Shown here piece after piece: positions 1 to 6,532 of a DNA stretch of 7,558 nt. A program made the translations under genes and the position numbers. Positions within the stretch are counted from its first letter, which is position 1, and every line of letters begins with the position of its first letter. This DNA comes from Gammaproteobacteria bacterium (GTDB lineage: Bacteria; Pseudomonadota; Gammaproteobacteria; Poriferisulfidales; Poriferisulfidaceae), in NCBI GenBank assembly GCA_007571105.1, contig RKRZ01000105.1, positions 1 to 7,558 on the forward strand. The letters run 5' to 3'. Below the pieces are notes generated by a model. The model did no database searches. It was given only the letters and a program-made list of their open reading frames with translations, and had not been told where the DNA came from.

Positions 1-133
1 GTCTTCCGGAGCCCAATGGCGTCTCGGCCAACGGATTCGAGTGCGCATTCGGGACGTCGATGTGCGTGAGCGCAAAATTGACTTGCATCCGAAAAAGTCC
101 CACCAGAATTCCACGCACCATGAGTTCATCTGA
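1..133 (+). CDS. rnr: Ribonuclease R, C-terminal end (partial)
   Basis: The frame opening at base 2 is read from outside the window and ends at TGA 131-133, leaving 43 codons. It contains RLGQRIRVRIRDVDVRERKI, which has the look of the last strands of the S1 RNA-binding domain at the end of RNase R (compare the usual RLGD-RVRV-x-R-VD-x-x-x-RKID pattern). RNase R is a processive 3'-to-5' exoribonuclease that degrades structured RNA in the cytoplasm. The tail after the S1 domain is short (about 17 residues) and lacks the long lysine-rich tail of the E. coli enzyme. The gene overlaps the chosen rlmB start by 14 bases, and rnr followed by rlmB is a common gammaproteobacterial order, which supports the call. 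Only the C-terminus is visible, so another S1-domain protein cannot be strictly excluded. Confidence 0.8.
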   Translation, partial: SSGAQWRLGQRIRVRIRDVDVRERKIDLHPKKSHQNSTHHEFI

Positions 134-866
134 ATGGATCTACGGCCAACACGCAGTTGCCGCCGTTCTTGATGCGCGCCCGGAGGCAATCGTGGAACTC
201 TGGCTGCAGCAATCCAACCAATCTCACCGCACAACCCTCGCACGCGCCAAACAAGTCGGCGTGCCCATTCAGCGCGTCAGTGCCGAAACCCTGCGTCAAC
301 ACACCCAAGATGGAACGCACCAGGGCATTGCCGCCCGGGTGCGCACGCGCCCTACACTTCGCGAACAAGATTTGGAAGCGTTGATCGAGGCTCAAGGCGA
401 TGCCTGTCGTCTGTTGGTTTTGGATGGTGTCACAGATCCCCACAATCTAGGCAGTTGCCTGCGCGTTGCCGAAGCCGCGGGCATCAGTGCCGTGATCGCA
501 CCCAGCCGCCGCCAGGCTTCCCTATCCGGCAGCGTCTATAAGAGCGCCTCCGGCTCTGCTGAGCGAGTCCCCCTGATTCACATCACCAATCTGGCGCGAA
601 CTCTGGAGTACTTGAAGCGCACCGGCATCTGGTTGTATGTTGCTTGCGGCGATGCCGAGACCAGCATATGGGAGACCCGTTTCCAAAGCCCCTGGGCAAT
701 GGTGCTCGGCAGCGAAGGCGAAGGCGTTCGCGCCCGTACGCAAACACTTTGCGACTTTCGCGTCCGCATTCCGATGCTTGGACAGGTTGAAAGCCTCAAC
801 GTTTCAACCGCAGCCGCTGCACTGTTGTTTGAAGCCCAGCGACAACAGCGAGAACCATCCACATGA
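120..866 (+). CDS. rlmB: 23S rRNA (guanosine(2251)-2'-O)-methyltransferase RlmB
   Basis: This 248-residue SpoU/TrmH (SPOUT) family enzyme uses S-adenosylmethionine to methylate the 2'-OH of G2251 in the peptidyl-transferase P-loop of 23S rRNA. The N-terminal substrate-binding part carries IYGQHAV (7-13) and the HQG element (67-69). The catalytic knot domain shows motif 1 DPHNLGSCLRVAEAAG (106-121, with N109 and R115), motif 2 VLGSEGEGVR (195-204, E199) and motif 3 IPML...SLNVSTAAA (217-233, N227). Length is close to E. coli RlmB (243). The frame stays open upstream to an ATG at 60, but those 20 residues lie inside the S1-domain coding region of rnr and have no counterpart in the family. ATG 120 gives the expected MSSSEWIYG start. 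No strong Shine-Dalgarno is seen, so translation may be coupled to rnr. The 3' end overlaps purD by four bases. Confidence 0.95.
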   Translation: MSSSEWIYGQHAVAAVLDARPEAIVELWLQQSNQSHRTTLARAKQVGVPIQRVSAETLRQHTQDGTHQGIAARVRTRPTLREQDLEALIEAQGDACRLLVLDGVTDPHNLGSCLRVAEAAGISAVIAPSRRQASLSGSVYKSASGSAERVPLIHITNLARTLEYLKRTGIWLYVACGDAETSIWETRFQSPWAMVLGSEGEGVRARTQTLCDFRVRIPMLGQVESLNVSTAAAALLFEAQRQQREPST

Positions 867-2140
867 AAGTTCTGGTTATCGGAGGTGGGGGGCGCGAGCA
901 CGCGCTCGCCTGGAAGTTGGCGCAATCTCCCGAGGCTCATGAAGTGTTCGTCGCACCCGGCAATGCCGGCACTGCGAGCGAACCCAAATTGATTAATGTG
1001 CCACTCGCCGCGGATGACATCGACAGCTTGTTGGAATTCGTCCAGATCGAAAAAGTTGATCTCACGGTCGTCGGACCGGAAGACCCCCTAGCCGCTGGCA
1101 TCGTGGATCGATTCGAAGATGTCGGTTGTCGTATTTTGGGACCGCGGTCCAATGCTGCCCAACTGGAAAGTTCGAAAGGATTTTGCAAGGACTTCATGCA
1201 GCGCCACAACATTCCCACTGCAAATTACCGTCGCTTCGACAATCTGAATGCCGCGCGTGACTACCTGTCCGACCACCCGCTTCCTGTTGTCATAAAAGCC
1301 GATGGCTTAGCTGCCGGGAAAGGCGTGATCATTGCCGCCACCCGGGAGCAGGCAGAAGATGCCCTAGTCGGGATGCTGCGTGATGCACGCTTCCAAGACG
1401 CCGGAAAGTCGGTCGTGGTGGAAGAATATCTGGAAGGACAGGAGGCGAGTTTCATTTGCCTGGTGGACGGAACCGACGTCGTCCCCCTGGCCACATCACA
1501 GGACCATAAGGCGCGAGACGACGGCGGGACGGGGCCGAATACAGGCGGGATGGGCGCCTATTCCCCTACTCCGCTCATTACGGAAATATTGCACGAACGG
1601 GTCATGCGCGAAATTATCCGTCCAACAATCGAAGGAATGGCAACGGAAGGCGAAATCTATCGCGGTTTCCTGTATGCCGGACTGATGATTGACGCGTCCG
1701 GCAATCCGCGTGTGCTGGAATACAACTGCCGCTTTGGCGACCCGGAAACCCAGCCGATTCTGATGCGGCTTGAGACGGATTTTCTCGCGCTGTGCCTTGC
1801 GGCAACCGAAGGGCGACTCGCTTCGCAGTCCCCGCAATGGGACCCGCGGCCCGCGCTTGGCGTCGTGCTCGCTATCCGTGAATACCCGGCGAGCTACCCC
1901 AAGGGAGTTTCCATCCTCGGGCTAGAAGGAGCCGAGGGAGATGCCGATGTGAAAGTCTTCCATGCCGGCACGGCACAAGAAGGAGAAAACACTGTCACCA
2001 ATGGCGGGCGAGTCTTATGCGTGTGCGCGCTCGGCAACTCGCTTGCAACAGCGCAAAGTCGCGCTTATCAAGCTGTAGATGTGATCGAGTTTGAAGGAAT
2101 GTTCTGTCGCCGCGATATTGGAGGTTCGGCAATTACGTAA
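863..2140 (+). CDS. purD: Phosphoribosylamine-glycine ligase (GAR synthetase)
   Basis: This 425-residue enzyme catalyses step two of de novo purine synthesis: ATP + 5-phosphoribosylamine + glycine give glycinamide ribonucleotide. The N-domain starts with the Rossmann-like GGGGREHA (7-14). The ATP-grasp fold follows with KADGLAAGKG (145-154), then the family signature QDHKARDD (213-220) and GPNTGGMGAYSP (224-235), and the metal-binding EYNCRFGDPE (286-295). The C-terminal domain includes VVLAIREYPASYPKG. Length is normal (E. coli 429). The start ATG overlaps the rlmB stop as ATGA, pointing to translational coupling. A stretch inside the end of rlmB may serve as ribosome site, but no clean Shine-Dalgarno is visible. 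In enterics purD follows purH; here no purH adjoins on the left and a convergent rho lies on the right. The extreme C-terminus, after RRDIG, departs slightly from the usual form, which is not likely to matter. Confidence 0.97.
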   Translation: MKVLVIGGGGREHALAWKLAQSPEAHEVFVAPGNAGTASEPKLINVPLAADDIDSLLEFVQIEKVDLTVVGPEDPLAAGIVDRFEDVGCRILGPRSNAAQLESSKGFCKDFMQRHNIPTANYRRFDNLNAARDYLSDHPLPVVIKADGLAAGKGVIIAATREQAEDALVGMLRDARFQDAGKSVVVEEYLEGQEASFICLVDGTDVVPLATSQDHKARDDGGTGPNTGGMGAYSPTPLITEILHERVMREIIRPTIEGMATEGEIYRGFLYAGLMIDASGNPRVLEYNCRFGDPETQPILMRLETDFLALCLAATEGRLASQSPQWDPRPALGVVLAIREYPASYPKGVSILGLEGAEGDADVKVFHAGTAQEGENTVTNGGRVLCVCALGNSLATAQSRAYQAVDVIEFEGMFCRRDIGGSAIT

Positions 2141-2147
2141 AACCGCC

Positions 2148-3404
2148 TTAGCGGGTCATCGCATCGAAGAACTCCGCATTGGTCTTGGTGGCCTGCATCT
2201 TGCCAAGCAAAAACTCCATGGCCGCAATTTCGTCCATCGAATGAATGAATTTGCGCAAAACCCAGATCTTCTGCAATTCCGGAGGCTCCATCAGCAATTC
2301 TTCACGCCGCGTCCCGGAGCGATTGATGTTGATGGCCGGGTACACTCGTTTCTCGGCGATGCGGCGGTCTAAGTGGATTTCCATATTGCCGGTACCCTTG
2401 AACTCCTCGTAGATCACTTCATCCATCTTGGAGCCCGTGTCAATCAGAGCCGTCGCAATGATCGTCAGGCTGCCGCCTTCCTCGATATTGCGTGCAGCGC
2501 CGAAAAAGCGTTTGGGCCGCTGCAATGCGTTCGCATCCACGCCGCCCGTCAGCACCTTTCCAGAGGATGGCGCCACCGTGTTGTACGCCCGCGCCAGGCG
2601 CGTAATGGAATCGAGCAGAATGACCACGTCGCGGCGGTGCTCCACCAGGCGGCGGGCCTTCTCAATCACGATTTCGGAAACCTGTACATGACGCGAAGCC
2701 GCCTCATCGAAGGTGCTGGAGATGACATCGCCTTGCACCATTCGCTCCATTTCGGTCACCTCTTCCGGGCGCTCGTCAATCAACAGGACGATCAAATAAC
2801 ACTCCGGATGATTCTGCGTGATGCTCTGCGCGATGTTTTGCAGCAGAATGGTTTTGCCCGCCTTCGGCGGCGAGACGATTAAGCCGCGCTGACCCTTGCC
2901 AATCGGCGCAGTCAGATCAACGATGCGCGAAGTAATGTCCTCGGTGCTACCGTTGCCGCGTTCAAGTCGCAGGCATTGATCGGGGTGAAGTGGCGTCAGA
3001 TTCTCAAATAGGGTTTTGTTGCGAGAACGATCCGGCGCCTCGTAGTTGATTTCGGATATTTTCAGCAGCGCAAAATAGCGCTCGCTTTCTTTGGGTGGGC
3101 GAATTTTCCCGGATACCGTGTCTCCGGAGCGCAGACCGAAACGGCGAATCTGGTTGGGCGAGACATAAACGTCATCGACGCCGGACTGATAGGACACATC
3201 CGGAGAGCGTAGAAATCCGAAGCCTTCCTGGAGGATTTCCAGCACCCCCTCGCCAAAGATATCTTCGCCGCGGCGGGCATGGACTTTCAGAAGTTGGAAA
3301 ATAAGATCTTGCTTGCGTGCCCGTGAGATATTTTCAATCCCCATCTCGGTGGCGATTTCAAGAAGTTTTGTAATTGGAGTACGTTTGAGCTCAGTTAGAT
3401 TCAT
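2148..3404 (-). CDS. rho: Transcription termination factor Rho
   Basis: This 418-residue hexameric RNA-dependent ATPase/helicase ends transcription at untranslated, C-rich RNA. An N-terminal helical Rho-N segment (1-45) is followed by the cold-shock-like primary RNA site with RNP1 GFGFLRSP (61-68). The RecA-type motor has Walker A SPPKAGKT (178-185), catalytic E211 in DERPEEV, Walker B VVILLD (260-265), the Q-loop around 278-290 (SSGKVLTGGVD) and the arginine finger R366 in NRSGTR. These residue numbers coincide with those of E. coli Rho, which has 419 residues, so there is no insertion domain. The start has a good ribosome site (AGGGGA on the - strand, about eight bases before ATG). A trxA gene, often upstream of rho, is absent; instead sat diverges. 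The 3' end faces purD at seven bases. Its leader is described separately and may mediate autoregulation. Confidence 0.98.
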   Translation of the reverse strand: MNLTELKRTPITKLLEIATEMGIENISRARKQDLIFQLLKVHARRGEDIFGEGVLEILQEGFGFLRSPDVSYQSGVDDVYVSPNQIRRFGLRSGDTVSGKIRPPKESERYFALLKISEINYEAPDRSRNKTLFENLTPLHPDQCLRLERGNGSTEDITSRIVDLTAPIGKGQRGLIVSPPKAGKTILLQNIAQSITQNHPECYLIVLLIDERPEEVTEMERMVQGDVISSTFDEAASRHVQVSEIVIEKARRLVEHRRDVVILLDSITRLARAYNTVAPSSGKVLTGGVDANALQRPKRFFGAARNIEEGGSLTIIATALIDTGSKMDEVIYEEFKGTGNMEIHLDRRIAEKRVYPAININRSGTRREELLMEPPELQKIWVLRKFIHSMDEIAAMEFLLGKMQATKTNAEFFDAMTR

Positions 3405-3567
3405 TAGTGTGTTCCCCTATGGGAGGATTGGAGAGTTGGATTACTTGTGATAAGCAAATTGTGATGCTGCTCTCGCGAACTTGCGAGGCATTGAGAAAAC
3501 GCCCGAATGACGCGGGGCGTGAGGTTGTTTGGTAGTGATTCGGGTGGCGGACGGGCGTCTGCCACAA
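3405..3567 (-). promoter_or_regulatory. Structured, C-rich leader of rho (candidate autoregulatory region)
   Basis: If the promoter described next is right, rho has an untranslated leader of about 160 nt. At its 5' end (3544-3565) is a nine-pair hairpin with one G-U pair and a four-base loop. Two weaker stems follow: 3499-3504 with 3515-3520, and 3472-3476 with 3483-3487. Between and beyond them, the RNA sense strand over 3513-3547 has 18 C and only 3 G in 35 bases, and over 3420-3443 it has 11 C and no G in 24 bases. Such cytosine-rich, guanine-poor RNA is what Rho binds. In E. coli, rho is known to be attenuated by Rho in its own leader, so the same is inferred here. No leader peptide with a convincing ribosome site was found. 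Confidence 0.45.
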
Positions 3568-3574
3568 CGTTCGT

Positions 3575-3583
3575 AGTATAGCA
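3575..3583 (-). promoter_or_regulatory. Extended -10 promoter for rho (candidate)
   Basis: On the - strand the sequence reads TGCTATACT, that is a TGn extension (3581-3583) plus a -10 hexamer TATACT (3575-3580) differing from TATAAT at one base. The -35 position at 17-base spacing (3598-3603, AAGGCG) is poor, which is tolerated in extended -10 promoters. Transcription would start near 3568, just ahead of the first leader hairpin. This is motif reading only. Confidence 0.5.
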
Positions 3584-3587
3584 CAGT

Positions 3588-3600
3588 GCGTAAAATACGC
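3588..3600. promoter_or_regulatory. Perfect dyad GCGTA-AAA-TACGC between rho and sat
   Basis: Five-base arms flank a three-base centre. It sits just upstream of the rho extended -10 and 30-42 bases ahead of the sat start codon. Its + strand centre includes TAAAAT (3591-3596), which could itself be a weak -10 for sat, though no matching -35 is seen. It may be an operator acting on one or both divergent genes, or be chance. No specific regulator can be named. Confidence 0.3.
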
Positions 3601-3629
3601 CTTCCTATTTCTTGCCCTCATAACACTCT

Positions 3630-4814
3630 ATGATCCGTCCTTACGCTAGCGAGCATCTGACACCGCTTATTGTCGAAGACCCCGAACGTGCAACTGCCTT
3701 GCGCACCGAAGCAGAATCCCTACCGCAACTGCCTGTCAACTCGGCAGCCATTTCCAACGCTGTCATGCTCGCAGCCGGCTACTTCACGCCGCTAACCGGA
3801 TACATGAGTGCTGCCGACGCCCTGCGTGTCGGTCGCGAAATGCATACCGAAGCAGGTCTGTTCTGGCCCGTGCCCATCCTCAACCAAACGACGGATGCAA
3901 GCGCCATCGCTGACGCCGATCGCATTGCGCTGTGCGATACCAATCGCGACGGCAACCCGGTGTTTGCCATCCAACAGGTCACCTCTGTTGATTCCCTTCC
4001 GGAAGATGTCTTCCTGCAACTGGTCGAACAGGTCTTTGGCACCATCGATGCCGAACATCCGGGCGTGGCCACTTTTATTGAGAATGGCCGCACGATCATT
4101 GGCGGGCCGATCGAGATTCTGGATTACAGTTATTTCCCACAAGAGTTTGCGGACACTTTTCGCACCGCGGTGCAGATTCGCGCAGGAATCGAGAGCCGCG
4201 GCTGGAACAGGATTGTCGCATTTCAGACCCGTAACCCAATGCATCGAGCGCATGAAGAGTTGTGCAAAATGGCTTTAGAGCGCCTGGACGCGGACGGCGT
4301 ACTGGTTCACATGCTGCTGGGACGCCTGAAACCCGGAGACATTCCTGCTCCGGTACGCAATGCCGCCATTCGCAAAATGGTCGAACTGTATTTCCCGGAA
4401 AACACGGTGATGATCACCGGGTACGGCTTTGACATGCTGTATGCCGGCCCCCGTGAAGCCGTGCTCCACGCGATCTTTCGCCAAAACTGTGGCTGCACCC
4501 ACATGATCGTCGGGCGCGACCACGCCGGCGTCGGCGACTACTACGGCGCCTTTGATGCCCAAACCATTTTTGACAAGGGAGTCCCCGAGGGCGCACTCGA
4601 CATTGAGATTTTCCGCGCCGACCATACCGCCTACTCCAAGAAACTCAATGAAGTCGTGATGATGCGGGATGTTGAAGACCATGAAATGGAGGACTTCGTG
4701 CTGCTGTCCGGGACCCGCGTGCGGGAAATGCTCAGCCAAGGCCAGTCGCTGCCGAAAGAATTCGCGCGCCCGGAGATTGCGCAAATTCTGATGGATTACT
4801 ATCAGAGCCTATGA
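3630..4814 (+). CDS. sat: Sulfate adenylyltransferase (ATP sulfurylase), single-chain Sat type
   Basis: This 394-residue cytoplasmic enzyme interconverts ATP + sulfate and adenosine 5'-phosphosulfate (APS) + pyrophosphate. Sulfur oxidisers run it towards ATP; assimilators and sulfate reducers run it towards APS. An N-terminal PUA-like domain (about 1-165) precedes the nucleotidyl-transferase domain with FQTRNPMHRAHE (198-209, containing the HxxH-type nucleotide site), LLGRLKPGDIP (229-239), GRDHAGVGDYYG (295-306) and SGTRVREML (350-358). There is no fused APS-kinase domain, and it is not the two-subunit CysDN type. The start MIRPYASEHL matches family N-termini, although no Shine-Dalgarno precedes it. 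It is divergent from rho, and its end overlaps the next gene by ATGA. The physiological direction cannot be read from the sequence; no cys or apr genes are in view. Confidence 0.95.
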   Translation: MIRPYASEHLTPLIVEDPERATALRTEAESLPQLPVNSAAISNAVMLAAGYFTPLTGYMSAADALRVGREMHTEAGLFWPVPILNQTTDASAIADADRIALCDTNRDGNPVFAIQQVTSVDSLPEDVFLQLVEQVFGTIDAEHPGVATFIENGRTIIGGPIEILDYSYFPQEFADTFRTAVQIRAGIESRGWNRIVAFQTRNPMHRAHEELCKMALERLDADGVLVHMLLGRLKPGDIPAPVRNAAIRKMVELYFPENTVMITGYGFDMLYAGPREAVLHAIFRQNCGCTHMIVGRDHAGVGDYYGAFDAQTIFDKGVPEGALDIEIFRADHTAYSKKLNEVVMMRDVEDHEMEDFVLLSGTRVREMLSQGQSLPKEFARPEIAQILMDYYQSL

Positions 4815-5149
4815 ACACCCTGCTGCAACGCATCGCAGAACTGGGCGTCCTCCGGTTGGGCCTGTTGACGATCGCTGCCCTGATCAGCATTTTCGCAACC
4901 CCGCCCGGTACCGGGCTCAACCCGTACGGCTGGGCGGCACTGCCGACTCTGGTGCTGCCGGCGGCCGCACCACTCGTACTCTTTGTCATCCTGTTTGACG
5001 TTTTGATGTCTTGTGTACAGTTGTCGGCTGCAAATGAAGAGAGCCGCGTACATTGGAAGCGTGTGCTTACCGTGGATATGGCATTCATTGTTCTGCTCAT
5101 TACAACCTGGTGGCCTTATTTCGAAGTCGTCTTCACGGTCGCCAACTGA
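4811..5149 (+). CDS. Small three-helix membrane protein coupled to sat (AprM-like position; function unknown)
   Basis: I do not recognise this 112-residue protein by sequence. It has three likely membrane helices (about 13-30, 44-66 and 86-108) joined by short loops: a Pro/Gly-rich loop ending NPYGW (37-41) and a polar charged loop NEESRVHWKR (75-84). The third helix ends with a WWPYFE aromatic cluster. One acidic residue, D63, lies within helix two. The start ATG overlaps the sat stop as ATGA, and coding signal and GC match the neighbours, so it is probably a real gene translated with sat. In some sulfur oxidisers sat is followed by aprM, a small membrane protein thought to serve the APS reductase AprBA. 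The position and membrane nature fit that idea, but no aprBA follows here and homology is unproven. A terminator closes the unit about 60 bases downstream. Confidence 0.75.
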   Translation: MNTLLQRIAELGVLRLGLLTIAALISIFATPPGTGLNPYGWAALPTLVLPAAAPLVLFVILFDVLMSCVQLSAANEESRVHWKRVLTVDMAFIVLLITTWWPYFEVVFTVAN

Positions 5150-5173
5150 TTCGCCGAGACGCTATGCTAGAAT
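5146..5173 (+). promoter_or_regulatory. Extended -10 promoter ahead of urtA (candidate)
   Basis: TGCTAGAAT (5165-5173) is an extended -10 with a hexamer differing from TATAAT at one base. A weak -35, CTGATT (5146-5151, three of six), lies 16 bases upstream and overlaps the stop codon of the membrane-protein gene. A start near 5180 would make an RNA that runs straight into the terminator ending at 5230. A sigma-54 site, which might be expected for nitrogen genes, was sought and not found. Confidence 0.45.
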
Positions 5174-5200
5174 AGCCGCCGGTGGCTCAATAGAGTTATC

Positions 5201-5230
5201 AAAACCCCTCCCGCTTGCGGGAGGTTTTTT
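5201..5230 (+). terminator. Intrinsic terminator between the sat unit and urtA
   Basis: Arms CCTCCCG (5207-5213) and CGGGAGG (5218-5224) enclose the loop CTTG and are followed by six T (5225-5230). Four A on the left (5201-5204) give it some activity on the other strand. It most simply ends the sat transcript. Because the only visible urtA promoter lies upstream of it and urtA starts 22 bases after it, it could also act as an attenuator in the urtA leader. Confidence 0.88.
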
Positions 5231-5251
5231 GATCTAAAATCAGGGGAAAAT

Positions 5252-6520
5252 ATGAAACTCAGCAAAGTGATTGCTGGGGCTTGCTTATTGGCAGGCCTCA
5301 TTGCATCTCATGCATCTATTGCAGGGGAGACCATCAAGGTCGGAGTCCTGCACTCACTATCCGGAACCATGGCAATCAGCGAAACCGCGCTGAAAGACGT
5401 CATGGAATTTATGGTCTCTGAGCAGAACGCGAAAGGCGGAGTGCTCGGCAAGCAGTTGGAGACCGTGGTGGTAGACCCCGCCTCCGACTGGCCGTTGTTT
5501 GCGGAAAAAGCCCGTGAACTGATTGAACAACATCAGGTGGACGTGGTATTTGGCTGCTGGACTTCGGTCTCGCGCAAATCCGTCCTGCCGGTCTTTGAAG
5601 AACTCAACGGCATGCTGTTTTATCCGGTCCAGTACGAAGGCGAGGAATCTTCCCGCAACATCTTCTACACGGGGGCCGCCCCAAACCAGCAGGCGATCCC
5701 GGCCGTCGAATACCTCATAAGTGAGGAAGGCGGATCCGTGGAACGCTGGGTGTTGGCCGGCACGGATTATGTCTACCCACGGACAACCAACAAAATTCTT
5801 GAGGCTTTCCTCAAGAGCAAGGGCGTCAGTGAAGCAGACATCATGATCAACTACACGCCGTTTGGCCATTCCGACTGGCAGACGATTGTCTCCGACATCA
5901 AGAAGTTTGCTTCAGCCGGGAAAAAGACCGCAGTAGTCTCGACCATCAATGGCGATGCGAATGTCCCGTTCTATAAAGAACTCGGCAACCAGGGCATTGC
6001 CGCGGAAGAAATTCCGGTAGTTGCGTTTTCGGTGGGTGAAGAGGAACTTGCCGGCATCGACACCGAACCGCTGGTTGGACACCTGGCCGCATGGAACTAC
6101 TTTATGAGTGTGGAAGATGAAAAAAACTCCGCGGTCATCGAGAAATGGCATGCCTTCATCGGCGATGACAGCCGGGTCTTTAACGACCCGATGGAAGCCC
6201 ATTACATCGGATTCCAGATGTGGGTACAGGCGGTTGAACAGGCGGGTTCCACCTCGGTGGATGCCGTCCGGCAGGCCATGTACGGCCAGACGGTTCCCAA
6301 CCTCACGGGCGGAATTGCAATGATGAACGCCAATCACCATCTGTCTAAGCCTGTGTTGATCGGGGAAATCCAGGACGACGGCCAGTTCGAGACCGTCTGG
6401 TCCACAGATGACGTGGTCATTGGAGACGCCTGGTCCGACTACATTCCGGAATCGGCAAAACTGACTGCCAACTGGACCTATCCTTGGGTTTGCGGCAACT
6501 GCGAGAAGCCTCGCTTCTGA
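5252..6520 (+). CDS. urtA: Urea ABC transporter, periplasmic substrate-binding protein UrtA
   Basis: This 422-residue protein binds urea (or short-chain amides) in the periplasm and delivers it to the UrtBC permease driven by UrtDE. A signal peptide occupies 1-24 (K2/K5, hydrophobic core, SIA before GETIKVGVL). The mature part is a type I Leu/Ile/Val-like binding protein with GVLHSLSGTMA (31-41), FGCWTSVSRKSVLPVFEE (100-117), LFYPVQYEGEE (122-132) and YTGAAPNQQ (139-147), all characteristic of UrtA rather than of amino-acid binders. Length is normal for the family. The C-terminus has WVCGNCEKPRF with a Cys-x-x-Cys (414-417). The start is well set by AGGGG (5242-5246) five bases before ATG. 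urtB follows in the same direction after 86 bases containing a hairpin, which may favour high UrtA level over the permease. Urea uptake for nitrogen is the likely role; no urease gene is in view. Confidence 0.95.
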   Translation: MKLSKVIAGACLLAGLIASHASIAGETIKVGVLHSLSGTMAISETALKDVMEFMVSEQNAKGGVLGKQLETVVVDPASDWPLFAEKARELIEQHQVDVVFGCWTSVSRKSVLPVFEELNGMLFYPVQYEGEESSRNIFYTGAAPNQQAIPAVEYLISEEGGSVERWVLAGTDYVYPRTTNKILEAFLKSKGVSEADIMINYTPFGHSDWQTIVSDIKKFASAGKKTAVVSTINGDANVPFYKELGNQGIAAEEIPVVAFSVGEEELAGIDTEPLVGHLAAWNYFMSVEDEKNSAVIEKWHAFIGDDSRVFNDPMEAHYIGFQMWVQAVEQAGSTSVDAVRQAMYGQTVPNLTGGIAMMNANHHLSKPVLIGEIQDDGQFETVWSTDDVVIGDAWSDYIPESAKLTANWTYPWVCGNCEKPRF

Positions 6521-6532
6521 GCGTACTGCAAT

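Noticed and set aside
60..119. Earlier in-frame ATG at 60 extending RlmB by 20 residues
   Set aside because: The extra residues lie within the S1-domain coding region of rnr in another frame and do not resemble RlmB N-termini; ATG 120 gives the expected start.
890..912. GC-rich inverted repeat at the start of purD
   Set aside because: It falls in the conserved GGGGREHA coding segment and is explained by codon choice; there is no sign of regulation.
2373..2882. 169-codon open frame on the + strand inside rho
   Set aside because: It is antisense to highly conserved Rho motor motifs, has no recognisable domain, and arises from the codon bias of rho.
3391..3621. 76-codon - strand frame spanning the rho-sat gap, as a rho leader peptide
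   Set aside because: Its start lies upstream of the proposed rho promoter, it overlaps the rho start, and the sequence has no membrane or domain character.
5183..5200. Sigma-54 (-24/-12) promoter upstream of urtA
   Set aside because: TGGC at 5183-5186 resembles a -24 element, but the -12 GC at the required spacing is absent (TT instead).
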